From positions 124,001 to 188,000 of the forward strand of contig CANFTW010000005.1 in assembly GCA_947450025.1 (NCBI GenBank): a stretch of 64,000 nt of DNA, given 5' to 3'. This document shows positions 8,404-17,090 of the stretch, piece by piece (position 1 is the first letter of the stretch; each line of letters begins with the position of its first letter). The position numbers and the translations under genes are program-made. The notes beneath the pieces are model-generated. The model was not told the DNA's origin. It saw only the letters and a list, made by a program, of their open reading frames with translations, and made no database searches. This DNA comes from Bacteroidota bacterium (GTDB taxonomy: Bacteria > Bacteroidota > Bacteroidia > B-17B0 > Aurantibacillaceae).

Positions 8404-10917
8404 TTATTTAGTAATAACTATTTTTTGTTTTGTTGATTTACCAATTACAAAATAAATTCCACTTGCTAAATTACTTACTTGGCAAGTGTATTGATTACTT
8501 TGATTCAATTCAATGGTTTTAATAATTTGTCCTAGTTCATTTGAAATAGAAATCACTTCTAATTTTTGAGATTGAATTGTAACATCTCCATTACTTGGGT
8601 TTGGAAACAAAACAACGGAAGTGAATGAATTAAGCTCTTCAATACCGGTGCAAGGGGAAACGATAACACTAACAGTTGCTGTTGCAGAACATCCATTCCC
8701 ATCAGTTCCTGTCACTGAATATACATTAGTGGCAGATGGAGTAAAAGCAACTCCATTTGTTACACTATTAGTCCATACATATGATGATGCCCCAGTACCT
8801 GATAATGTAACCGCATTACCAACACAAACTGCTGATGCTGTTGTATTAGCTAAAACTGTAGGCAAACTATTTACAGTTACCGAAACAACTGCTGAATTTG
8901 AACATGTTCCTGCTGTTCCAATAACAGTGTAGGTATTAGTTGATGATGGTGCAAAAGCAACACCATTCGTAACACCACCTGTCCATACATAAGAAGTTGC
9001 TCCACTACCTGTTAAAGTAACATTAGAACCATAACAAATTGATGATGATGTGGTGTTTGCACTCACGATCAATGAATTACTCACCGTTACGGTAACAACT
9101 GCAGAGTTTGTACAAGTTCCTGATGTACCTATAACCGTATATGTTCCAGTTGATGAGGGGATAAATGATACTCCATCCGTAATACCTCCTGTCCACACAT
9201 AAGATGAAGCTCCACCTCCTGTTAAGGTAACTGATGAGCCAGGACAAATGGTAGGAGCAGATGAATTTGCTGTGACTGATGGATTCGGATTAACTACCAC
9301 AGAGGCAACAGCCGAATTTGAGCAACCATTAGCATCTGTGCCATTAACCGTATAATTTAATGATGCCGATGGTGTAAATGAAACTCCATTTGCCACACCA
9401 CCAGTCCAAATATAAGAAGAGGCGCCTCCACCATTTAAGGTAATAGAAGTTCCATTACAAACCGCTGTAGAAGATGGCGAAGCTGTTACTGTTGGTAAAT
9501 TATTTACTGTTACCGAAACAACCCCTGTATTTGAACAACTTCCAGTCGTTCCTGTTACAGTATAAGTATTAGTTGCTGGCGGAGCAAATGCAACACCATT
9601 CGTTGCTCCTCCAGTCCATATATAAGAAGTTGCTCCACTACCTGTTAATGTCACATTTGTTCCAGCACAAACTGTATTTGTACTTGTATTTGCCGTTACA
9701 GTTGGAGTAGGATTTACAACAACAGAAGCCACTGCTGTATTTGAACAACCATTTACTGCTGTTCCTGTGACACTATAATTTAAACTTGATGATGGTGTAA
9801 AACTAGTTCCATTTGTAACACCACCAGTCCAAACATAAGATGATGCTCCACCACCTGTTAAGGTAATACTTGTTCCACTACACACTGTGGTTGATGAAGG
9901 AGTAGCAGTCACTACGGGTTTAGGCTTAACAGTCACAGTGCTTTGTGCGCCAGCCAAAGAACCGCAGGCATCAGATACAATTAATAATGTAGTATAAGTA
10001 CCGGCAGCTGAATAAGTCGCTGATGCAGTTGCGCCGGCAGCTGTAGGTGTAGCAATGGCGCCAAAACTCCACTGATAGGTTCCTGCAGTTGAACCTGCGG
10101 AATTATAACTCACACTTTGTCCTTCACAAATCGTACTTCCTGAAGTCGTATATGTTGCAACCATAGGAGCTTGAGTTAAAAATGGATGAATTAATAAAGA
10201 AATATTTAAACTCCATGAGTTAACGGCATCTGCATAATTATACCAAGTATTATTAGATTGCTTTTCCCAAGCTGGTGTTGGAACAGTTTGTCCACTTTGA
10301 TTACTAACAATACTCAATGAATCTTTAACTCCTACTGCTGGCCACTGTAATCCTGACACATCAACACTAGTGAAAAATTTCTTAGAAGCAGGTAAATTAA
10401 TTGGCGTAGGAAAAATAACTAATGAATAACGATTTGCTGTCACATCAGACATAATCGTTCCCATGGTAATAGTTGATGTTCCTAAAGCTGCTCCAACTGT
10501 GCCACCTGTTCCGTCATAAATCTTGATAGCAACGGTTTTACTTGGTGTAGCTGAATAGGCAATATCAAAACCAACATACACTTGAGTAATCATTGTGTTT
10601 GCAGTAGCAGATGCATCAAAATACATAGCCTTTTCTTTATCACCATAAGTGTTTGGACCATTTACAAAACCATTTGAAAAAATAGGTGTTCCTGTGCCAT
10701 AATTAGTTAATGTCCAAGTTGCTGGCACAGGCAAATTAATTGACATACATGTGCTAGTAGTTGTAGTTGGAAGAGGTTGAATGACTGCAGATTTATAATT
10801 TGCGTGAGTTGAAAACGCATGAGAACCAAATGTTGTATAATTATTCTGCTTACTAATTTGAGCAAAACCAACATTAAAAATTAATAGTAAAATAAAACTG
10901 AGTAGTTGTTTTTTCAT
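8404..10917 (-). CDS. Large secreted protein with PKD and six Ig-like repeats, T9SS substrate
   Basis: An 837-residue protein with a signal peptide (~1-19), an N-terminal beta-rich region (~25-245) and a PKD-like domain (~250-330). Six tandem Ig-like repeats of ~71 residues follow (~331-755), and the C-terminus is a type A T9SS sorting domain opening with VVLFPNPSNGDV. Each repeat has one early cysteine (VCxG-type), a SYVWTGG motif and a late cysteine (GCSN or TCSN), consistent with one disulfide per domain. The protein should be exported by T9SS and anchored on, or released from, the cell surface. An adhesive or structural role is inferred. It has its own terminator. Confidence 0.85.
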   Translation of the reverse strand: MKKQLLSFILLLIFNVGFAQISKQNNYTTFGSHAFSTHANYKSAVIQPLPTTTTSTCMSINLPVPATWTLTNYGTGTPIFSNGFVNGPNTYGDKEKAMYFDASATANTMITQVYVGFDIAYSATPSKTVAIKIYDGTGGTVGAALGTSTITMGTIMSDVTANRYSLVIFPTPINLPASKKFFTSVDVSGLQWPAVGVKDSLSIVSNQSGQTVPTPAWEKQSNNTWYNYADAVNSWSLNISLLIHPFLTQAPMVATYTTSGSTICEGQSVSYNSAGSTAGTYQWSFGAIATPTAAGATASATYSAAGTYTTLLIVSDACGSLAGAQSTVTVKPKPVVTATPSSTTVCSGTSITLTGGGASSYVWTGGVTNGTSFTPSSSLNYSVTGTAVNGCSNTAVASVVVNPTPTVTANTSTNTVCAGTNVTLTGSGATSYIWTGGATNGVAFAPPATNTYTVTGTTGSCSNTGVVSVTVNNLPTVTASPSSTAVCNGTSITLNGGGASSYIWTGGVANGVSFTPSASLNYTVNGTDANGCSNSAVASVVVNPNPSVTANSSAPTICPGSSVTLTGGGASSYVWTGGITDGVSFIPSSTGTYTVIGTSGTCTNSAVVTVTVSNSLIVSANTTSSSICYGSNVTLTGSGATSYVWTGGVTNGVAFAPSSTNTYTVIGTAGTCSNSAVVSVTVNSLPTVLANTTASAVCVGNAVTLSGTGASSYVWTNSVTNGVAFTPSATNVYSVTGTDGNGCSATATVSVIVSPCTGIEELNSFTSVVLFPNPSNGDVTIQSQKLEVISISNELGQIIKTIELNQSNQYTCQVSNLASGIYFVIGKSTKQKIVITK
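8653..9927 (-). repeat. Six in-frame ~213-bp repeats encoding Ig-like domains
   Basis: The coding sequence for residues ~331-755 repeats a ~210-216 bp unit six times. Units 1, 3 and 6 end in an NGCS-type strand, and units 2, 4 and 5 in a TCSN or SCSN-type strand, giving an A-B-A-B-B-A order. Similar spacing and wording (SYVWTGG) in all units points to internal duplication. Confidence 0.8.
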
Positions 10918-11017
10918 GTTTTTTTATGTTTTAAATATTTAGACGAATGTACGGATTTTATTGCCTAAAATACAAAATAAACTAACCAATACCGAAAAAC
11001 ATAAAACATCTAAGGCA

Positions 11018-13381
11018 TTAAAAAGTAAGCCTGTATTGAGGAATTACAAAAAATTTCAACTGATAATCTGTTTTAATAGTATGAGTGTTTAAATCATACT
11101 GTTGTTGAAAGATGTTATTATGCTTTGTGAAATTTTGAATATCAATACTTATCTCATGAGTAAAGCGTTTCGTATTTAATTTATAAGAAGGCTTCACATC
11201 AATTCTGAAATAAGGGTCATACTGAGGATTATAAGCAACAGACCCATCTCTGATTTCAGCGTTATACATGACGGATTTAGCAATATCAATTGGCACATAT
11301 CTTTTCCCTCCAGCATAGGTGACTTTTATATCTAGTGCTATGATATGTTTTTCTTTTATTTTAAATTCTTTACCTGCCAAAGCATTAAATACATAATTTC
11401 CATTAAAAGCAGTATTTCTGTAAACTCCATCACTGCCGGTATACTTACTTTCGAATAATGAAGCGGTTACTAAAAAATAATACCCCTTACTATAAAACTT
11501 CTCTAAGGTTAATTCAATGCCATAATTTTCTCCTGTTCCATGATTGACTAAACTATCAACATTAGGACTATTAAAATCGGCACCTAAATTAACTGTACTA
11601 AAATAATCTTTCCTAATTTTTACAGGAACACTATATAAATACTGATAATACAATTCTGTTTTAATACGAACACTATTAAACAAGTTTACATCATAGGCTA
11701 AAATAGCATGCGCTGCTTTAGTAAAATCCAATTGACGATTGGTTTCAACCACACGACCATTGCCAAAATTAGCAGTTGCAAAATAAACATATAACGGCTG
11801 TACTTGACTGTGAAGTCCTGCGCCGAAACTTAATGATTGCTTTTTATTAATTTCATACCTTAATCCTAATCGTGGTTCGGGCGACTGAGAATGATTGAGT
11901 AATAAATATTGATAGGTGAATCCAGTATTTAAGGAGAATTTTTCACTAAAATGATGTTTCCATTGAATAAATCCACGCATTAAAGCAGTTTGACCCGAAT
12001 AGTTTCTAAGTGTCACAAATCCTGCTCCATCATTATCAATACTATCCACAAAAGTTGTATTATAGGAGTCAATATAAAATCCTGCATTAATAAAATTTCG
12101 AGAATTAAATTTTTTATTATAAGTTGTATTTGCTGAATACCTGGTTGTATAAGAAATATTTCGATATTCTGGTCTCACTGTCTCGGGAGTTGTACTCGTA
12201 TCTACACGATCTGCTGTAATTAAATTATACTGTCCTGAAACCCCAACATTTGTTTTAATATAAGATGTTGAATTAATTAAATAAGTATGAGAAACACCCC
12301 CTGCACCAACATTTGATCTGAAGAACATATTTCGACCACTATAGCCATATAAATTATTATCCTTTGATTGTTGACTTTGCAGCAGTTCAGCATAACTTAA
12401 GCCTCCAATACCCCATACTGAAAATTTACCAACTTTTTTTGTCGGTAAATCTATTTTAAATGAGAGATCTTGATATTGAGGAACAGCACTGCCTGTTCCA
12501 AAATCCAATCCTAAATATTTAAATACCGACAAAGTGGAGTAACGGTAGTTTACCATGAACGATGCGTTTTTCTTTTTTTTAGAAAACGGTCCTTCTGCTC
12601 CTAATTCAAATCCATTAAAACCAACCATTCCCAAAAATTCATACTTTTCATTATTTCCAGTTCTCATTTTTAAATCAAATACACCTGCGGTTGCATTGCC
12701 ATAGTCTGCAGGAAAAGCGCCTGTCATAAAATCTGAATTATCAAGCGTATTGTTATTTAAAATACTAATTGGACCACCAGACGAACCCATACTTCCAAAA
12801 TGATTAGGGTTTGGAATATCTAATCCATTTAAACGCCACAAAATACCCAAGGGTGAATTCCCTCTAATAATAATATCATTTCTACTATCATTTGCTCCAC
12901 TTACTCCAGCAAAATTGGCTGCCATACGTGCTGGATCTCCTCTACTACCAGCATAACGACCCGCTTCTTCAGTGCTAAATACCCGAGAGCTAACTGTCGC
13001 CATTTTGTTATTCGTTTTTGTTTTATCCACATCCGCAGTCACTATTATTTCTTGTCCCTGCACCGCCGACTCTTCTAGTTCAATATTCAATACAGTTTCT
13101 TTACCTGTTGTAAGAACTACTGTTTGAGTTTTTTCTTTATAGGATATTAAAGCAATTTTCAGTTGCTTTCTTCCTAGTAAAATTTGATCGAAGCGAAATT
13201 TTCCATTTTCATCGGTTATAGTAGCCTTGGGTGGCTCCGAATTTAATATGCTTACCACAGCACCAGGTAATGGGCTTTGGGTTTGTTTATCAATAACAGT
13301 ACCTCGGATTGTTTGAGATAATTCTTGCGAAAAAACAATTTGAAAAACAGAAACACTTATTATTAAAAAAAAATATTTCAT
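11018..13381 (-). CDS. TonB-dependent outer membrane receptor with carboxypeptidase-regulatory N-terminal domain
   Basis: The 787-residue protein has a signal peptide (~1-18), a CarboxypepD_reg-like domain (~22-105, with GTVIDKQTQSPLPGA), a plug domain (~130-235, with DIIIRGNSPLGILWRLNG) and a beta-barrel ending in Phe. It should take up a ligand across the outer membrane using TonB energy. It is shorter than SusC (~1000 residues) and no SusD-like gene is near, so a polysaccharide-utilisation role is unlikely. Its ATG directly follows the TAA of the upstream small secreted protein gene. The ligand is unknown. Confidence 0.88.
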   Translation of the reverse strand: MKYFFLIISVSVFQIVFSQELSQTIRGTVIDKQTQSPLPGAVVSILNSEPPKATITDENGKFRFDQILLGRKQLKIALISYKEKTQTVVLTTGKETVLNIELEESAVQGQEIIVTADVDKTKTNNKMATVSSRVFSTEEAGRYAGSRGDPARMAANFAGVSGANDSRNDIIIRGNSPLGILWRLNGLDIPNPNHFGSMGSSGGPISILNNNTLDNSDFMTGAFPADYGNATAGVFDLKMRTGNNEKYEFLGMVGFNGFELGAEGPFSKKKKNASFMVNYRYSTLSVFKYLGLDFGTGSAVPQYQDLSFKIDLPTKKVGKFSVWGIGGLSYAELLQSQQSKDNNLYGYSGRNMFFRSNVGAGGVSHTYLINSTSYIKTNVGVSGQYNLITADRVDTSTTPETVRPEYRNISYTTRYSANTTYNKKFNSRNFINAGFYIDSYNTTFVDSIDNDGAGFVTLRNYSGQTALMRGFIQWKHHFSEKFSLNTGFTYQYLLLNHSQSPEPRLGLRYEINKKQSLSFGAGLHSQVQPLYVYFATANFGNGRVVETNRQLDFTKAAHAILAYDVNLFNSVRIKTELYYQYLYSVPVKIRKDYFSTVNLGADFNSPNVDSLVNHGTGENYGIELTLEKFYSKGYYFLVTASLFESKYTGSDGVYRNTAFNGNYVFNALAGKEFKIKEKHIIALDIKVTYAGGKRYVPIDIAKSVMYNAEIRDGSVAYNPQYDPYFRIDVKPSYKLNTKRFTHEISIDIQNFTKHNNIFQQQYDLNTHTIKTDYQLKFFVIPQYRLTF

Positions 13382-13852
13382 TTACTGAGGCAAATACTTT
13401 TTAATTAAACAAGGAAATTGATAGGGGCACTTGATAAAAATAATATTGTTAGCAACAGTAATAGTTTTTTTTGATACCACAATTTTTAAATCTTCTTTTT
13501 CCCATTCTTCTTTTAAACAATCCATGTTAACGTTATCAGGATTTTGTCCTGAAGGAATTTTTTTATAAAATTTCCAAGGCTCAAATAAAAGATAGGTTCC
13601 ATAAGCCCAAGTTGTTTTTATATAACCAGATTTATCTGTTGTGATAGTATCAATTTCTTGATGCTCATTTATAATAATTAATTTTTTGTTTGCATATAGA
13701 GTGCCTTTGTTAGGATTATTTTCTAAATCTTTATTTGGCTTCATACCCCCGCAATATGGTAAATATTGAACTAATTTTAGTCTAACTTTCTTTGTTTGAG
13801 AAAATGAATAAAATCCAATGATTAATAAAAAGCATAATGATAATCCTTTCAT
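13382..13852 (-). CDS. Small secreted protein of unknown function coupled to the TonB receptor
   Basis: I do not recognise this 156-residue protein. It has a signal peptide ending near YSFSQT (residue ~19). The mature part is about 137 residues, basic, and has cysteines in LPYCGG, DCLKEE, IKCPYQ and FPCLI, which could form two disulfides. A segment DTITTDKSGYIKTTW looks like a beta-strand pair from a carboxypeptidase-regulatory-like fold. Its stop codon abuts the ATG of the receptor gene (TAAATG), and its ATG is 3 bp past the SDR stop, so translation of all three is likely coupled. Confidence 0.7.
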   Translation of the reverse strand: MKGLSLCFLLIIGFYSFSQTKKVRLKLVQYLPYCGGMKPNKDLENNPNKGTLYANKKLIIINEHQEIDTITTDKSGYIKTTWAYGTYLLFEPWKFYKKIPSGQNPDNVNMDCLKEEWEKEDLKIVVSKKTITVANNIIFIKCPYQFPCLIKKYLPQ

Positions 13853-13855
13853 AGT

Positions 13856-14539
13856 CTATGGTGTAGAGGATGATACCGGAAGTATTTTTCCATTATAATA
13901 TAAATGACCTTTTGTTGCAAAATCAAAAATATATTCAGCCATTTGATTAGGGGTTAAAGGTGCTTGGTAACCAGGAAATGCTTCGGCAAGCATTTCGGTT
14001 TGAACCGCTCCAATGGCTAAACAATTTACAGAAATATTTTTTTCTTTTAATTCTTCCGCTAAACATTCTGTTAATCCAGCAATGGCAGCTTTTGAAGAAC
14101 TATAGGCAGATAGTCCTGAAAATTTGGAACTGCCTTGAAAACCTCCCATACTACTGATATTGAGTACATGAGATTTTTTTTCTTTTCCTAACAATGGCAA
14201 TAATTGCTGTGTTAAATAATATGGGGCAAATACATTTACCTGATATACTTTTTGCAACTCATCGTAAGTTATGGATTCATATGGTTTGTTAACCAATGAA
14301 CCTGCATTATGAATCATACAATCTATATGAGTAACTTCATTTTTAATAGATGTAATAGCAGAATTCATGCTCTCACGAGAACTTAAATCAGTTGAAATTG
14401 ATTTAAGATTTGAATGTGCTAATGTTTTCAAAGGTTCTAAATTCCTAGTCAAACAAAAAACAACATGACCAGAATTAAGAAACTGCTTCACTAGTTCAAA
14501 TCCAATCCCTCTGCTTGCGCCTGTAATAATAATATTCAT
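13856..14539 (-). CDS. Short-chain dehydrogenase/reductase (SDR)
   Basis: A 227-residue classical SDR with the NAD(P)-binding motif TGASRGIG at residues ~6-13, NAG in HNAGSL, the catalytic Ser in NISSMGG, and YSSSK supplying Tyr and Lys. A longer reading from a TTG at 14560 would overlap mqnC by 14 bp; I chose the ATG at 14537-14539, which leaves a 7-bp gap and puts the Rossmann strand at the usual distance from the start. The substrate is unknown. Its place behind mqnC and ahead of the TonB receptor unit does not settle the role. Confidence 0.85.
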   Translation of the reverse strand: MNIIITGASRGIGFELVKQFLNSGHVVFCLTRNLEPLKTLAHSNLKSISTDLSSRESMNSAITSIKNEVTHIDCMIHNAGSLVNKPYESITYDELQKVYQVNVFAPYYLTQQLLPLLGKEKKSHVLNISSMGGFQGSSKFSGLSAYSSSKAAIAGLTECLAEELKEKNISVNCLAIGAVQTEMLAEAFPGYQAPLTPNQMAEYIFDFATKGHLYYNGKILPVSSSTP

Positions 14540-14546
14540 AGACCTA

Positions 14547-15674
14547 CTAATAATTGACAACTTGCTCTAAAATTCCTTGTGGTAATTCTCTTTCACCATA
14601 TTGTTGATTTCTCAACTGTGGCTCAAAACCTGCTTCTTTAATAGCATCTTGAATAGTTTTATAAGTAAAACGATGAGGTGCACCTGCAGCGCTGACCACA
14701 TTTTCTTCAATCATAATACTACCAAAATCATTGGCTCCTCCATGTAAACAAATTTGTGCTGTTTGTTTACCAACGGTTAACCACGACGCTTGAATATTTT
14801 CAATATTTGGCAACATGATTCTACTTAAAGCAACCATTCTAATATATTCATCTGCACTAACATTATTGGTAATACCTTTGACGCGTCTCAATAAAGTTCC
14901 ATCATCTTGAAAAGGCCAAGCGATGAATGCTAAGAAACCTTTAGCATCGGCAGGTTTTTCAGATTGAACATCTCGAATCCAAACTAGATGTTCAAAACGC
15001 TCGAAAATTGTTTCAATATGGCCAAACATCATGGTTGCTGATGTTGTAATGTTTAATTGATGACAAGCCCGCATTACATCTAACCATTCTCGTCCAGTAC
15101 ATTTTCCTTTTGAAATTAATCGACGTACTCGATCATTTAATATTTCAGCACCTGCCCCTGGCAAACTATCTAAACCAGCCTCAACTAATGCTTTTAAAAC
15201 TTCAGTATGTGATAGCTTTTCTAATTTTGCAATATGAGCAATTTCTGGCGGCCCCAAAGAATGTAATTTTATAGAGGGATATAATGATTTTAATTCCTTG
15301 AATAAATTCACATAAAAACTTAATCCTAAATCAGGATGATGCCCACCTTGCAACAATAATTGGTCTCCACCATATTTAATCGTTTCGTCAATTTTTTTCT
15401 TGTAGGTTTCTATATCCGTAATATAAGCTTCTGCATGACCAGGTATTCTGTAGAAATTACAAAACTTACAATTGGCTATACACACATTAGTGGTATTTAA
15501 ATTACGGTCAATTTGCCAAGTAACTTTATTGGAATTATGTTTTTTAATATTTCGTATTTCATTCGCTACAAACATTAATTCTGATGTAGCTGCATGTTCG
15601 TATAAAAAAATACCATCTTCTATGGATAAAAATTCAAGATTTTGAGCACGCTGTAATAGTGACTGAACATTCAT
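14547..15674 (-). CDS. mqnC: Cyclic dehypoxanthine futalosine synthase MqnC
   Basis: This 375-residue radical SAM enzyme binds its 4Fe-4S cluster by CIANCKFC (Cys65, Cys69, Cys72). It converts dehypoxanthine futalosine into the cyclic product in futalosine-type menaquinone synthesis. The segments QLLLQGGHHPDL, TTSATMMFGHIET and NDFGSIMIEENVVSAAG match MqnC rather than its relative MqnE. The gene heads a tight unit with an SDR, a small secreted protein and a TonB receptor. The next enzyme, MqnD, and the preceding one, MqnB, are encoded about 6 kb away in the same orientation. Confidence 0.92.
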   Translation of the reverse strand: MNVQSLLQRAQNLEFLSIEDGIFLYEHAATSELMFVANEIRNIKKHNSNKVTWQIDRNLNTTNVCIANCKFCNFYRIPGHAEAYITDIETYKKKIDETIKYGGDQLLLQGGHHPDLGLSFYVNLFKELKSLYPSIKLHSLGPPEIAHIAKLEKLSHTEVLKALVEAGLDSLPGAGAEILNDRVRRLISKGKCTGREWLDVMRACHQLNITTSATMMFGHIETIFERFEHLVWIRDVQSEKPADAKGFLAFIAWPFQDDGTLLRRVKGITNNVSADEYIRMVALSRIMLPNIENIQASWLTVGKQTAQICLHGGANDFGSIMIEENVVSAAGAPHRFTYKTIQDAIKEAGFEPQLRNQQYGERELPQGILEQVVNY

Positions 15675-15720
15675 TAGTTTAAAGATTTTACAAAGTAAAA
15701 GTACGTTTTATATAGAGAAA

Positions 15721-15752
15721 CAAAAAGCCCTTTTTAATGTTTAAAAAGGGCT
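15721..15752 (-). terminator. Intrinsic terminator of the arginase-like gene
   Basis: Arms at 15742-15752 and 15726-15736 form an 11-bp stem with a 5-nt loop. On the minus strand a U run follows. It sits just past the stop at 15797 and before the mqnC start. Confidence 0.8.
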
Positions 15753-15796
15753 AAAAGTTATAAAAAAACTTCTCTTCAGCTCAACCTAATAAAGGA

Positions 15797-16963
15797 TTAA
15801 GCTAGTTTCTGATAGGTTTGCCACCAACGGTCAGGCATTTCATTATTCACCGCCATTTCATAATCTTTATAAGAACATGGTAAAAGCGTATGGCGCTCAA
15901 ATTTTAAGCCTTTACTTGGAGGGTAAGGAATTTCCATCCACCAACGATCACTTTTTTTGCTTTTAAAAAAATTGATTTCATGTTTTTCTTCTTGTAACAC
16001 AACATGAAACTTCACATAATCTGGACTTGTTCTAGAAGGAAAATCACTTTTACGATTATAGAAACCATCCATAAAACACCAAATCATTTGTGCGGCAAGA
16101 TTAGCTGTTTTTCCGTGCGTATCAAATTCTGGATTAATCTCATAAATACCAATTGATGATAGTTTATCATTCATCCCTGCATAACGCATCATTTGACAAG
16201 CTTCTTCGGAATAAAATCCATTTGGTGAGGCATTTGGATTTGCAGGCGCATCACTATGTTTAATTGCTGTAATATCAAAGCTTAGCATGTCTGCATGACG
16301 AATAATTGGTTCTGCTTCCTCAATAGCGTCGCGCACTTGGCCTAATCGATAGGTATCAAAATACAAACGACTCATCATATTTAAACTCGTTTGATCAACT
16401 AAATATGTTTGGTAACCTATATTACTAAAATTAAATAAATAGTTAGGCTGATGTAAAATTATTTTACCTAAATAAGCCGTGTTGGTTGTATCATCATCTG
16501 GATTGCCTAAATCAAATCTAGAATCGATTGATACTACATTAATTGTTTGTTCAAGTTTTTCATAACCTAAAAACTGAGCGTAAGTTAAATCCTGACTACC
16601 TCCAATGATAACAGGAATAACATTATTTCTAATTAAATAATCAACCGTAGTTTTTAATGCAAAGTATGTATCATCTACTTCATGACCTGGATGAATATTT
16701 CCTAAATCAGCAATTTGAGGTCTGAAGCTTCCTGGATATAAGGTATAAAAATAATCCCTCACTTTATCAGGAGCTAAAGCGCATCCTAAATTTGAGTTAG
16801 CTCTTCTATCTTCGCAAACACCAACAATTGCCATATCAATTCCCTCTAATTCTGGAAAGTCAGAATCTTGAGTATAAGCTACAATTGTTTTACCAATTTG
16901 ATTTTCAGAAAATGAATCGGCGTTTAAAATAATTGGTTGAAAAAAATGTTGGATATCGCTCAT
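15797..16963 (-). CDS. Arginase-superfamily protein with degenerate manganese site
   Basis: A 388-residue protein with the ureohydrolase fold, usually labelled formimidoylglutamase or arginase family in Bacteroidota. The canonical ligand motifs GGDHS, DAHxD and SxDxD are here GGSQD (Gln124), DSRFD (Asp147, Arg149, Asp151) and SFDIT (Asp230, Thr232). Three of six manganese ligands (two His and one Asp) are thus replaced, so classical binuclear Mn hydrolysis is unlikely. A loop of about 80 residues extends the usual length (~300-320). It is a single-gene unit with its own terminator. It may be a regulator or bind another ligand. Confidence 0.75.
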   Translation of the reverse strand: MSDIQHFFQPIILNADSFSENQIGKTIVAYTQDSDFPELEGIDMAIVGVCEDRRANSNLGCALAPDKVRDYFYTLYPGSFRPQIADLGNIHPGHEVDDTYFALKTTVDYLIRNNVIPVIIGGSQDLTYAQFLGYEKLEQTINVVSIDSRFDLGNPDDDTTNTAYLGKIILHQPNYLFNFSNIGYQTYLVDQTSLNMMSRLYFDTYRLGQVRDAIEEAEPIIRHADMLSFDITAIKHSDAPANPNASPNGFYSEEACQMMRYAGMNDKLSSIGIYEINPEFDTHGKTANLAAQMIWCFMDGFYNRKSDFPSRTSPDYVKFHVVLQEEKHEINFFKSKKSDRWWMEIPYPPSKGLKFERHTLLPCSYKDYEMAVNNEMPDRWWQTYQKLA

Positions 16964-17090
16964 TATAAGTTATTCTATCAATATTTGTAATAGATTAAAT
17001 TTATTTATAATGATTTCTCATCTTAAATAAATAAAGCAAACTTATTAACTAACTTGGGTTAGTATAACGATCTTAATATTAAACAAAAAC

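Noticed and set aside
8621-8932. Plus-strand open frame of 103 codons
   Set aside because: It lies antisense within the Ig-repeat gene, whose repetitive low-stop coding sequence explains it; there is no family match.
14547-15674. Identity as MqnE (aminofutalosine synthase)
   Set aside because: QLLLQGGHHPDL and NDFGSIMIEENVVSAAG are MqnC features; MqnE lacks them.
15797-16963. Function as formimidoylglutamase or arginase
   Set aside because: Three of six manganese ligands are replaced and no histidine-degradation genes are nearby, so the enzyme name is not supported.
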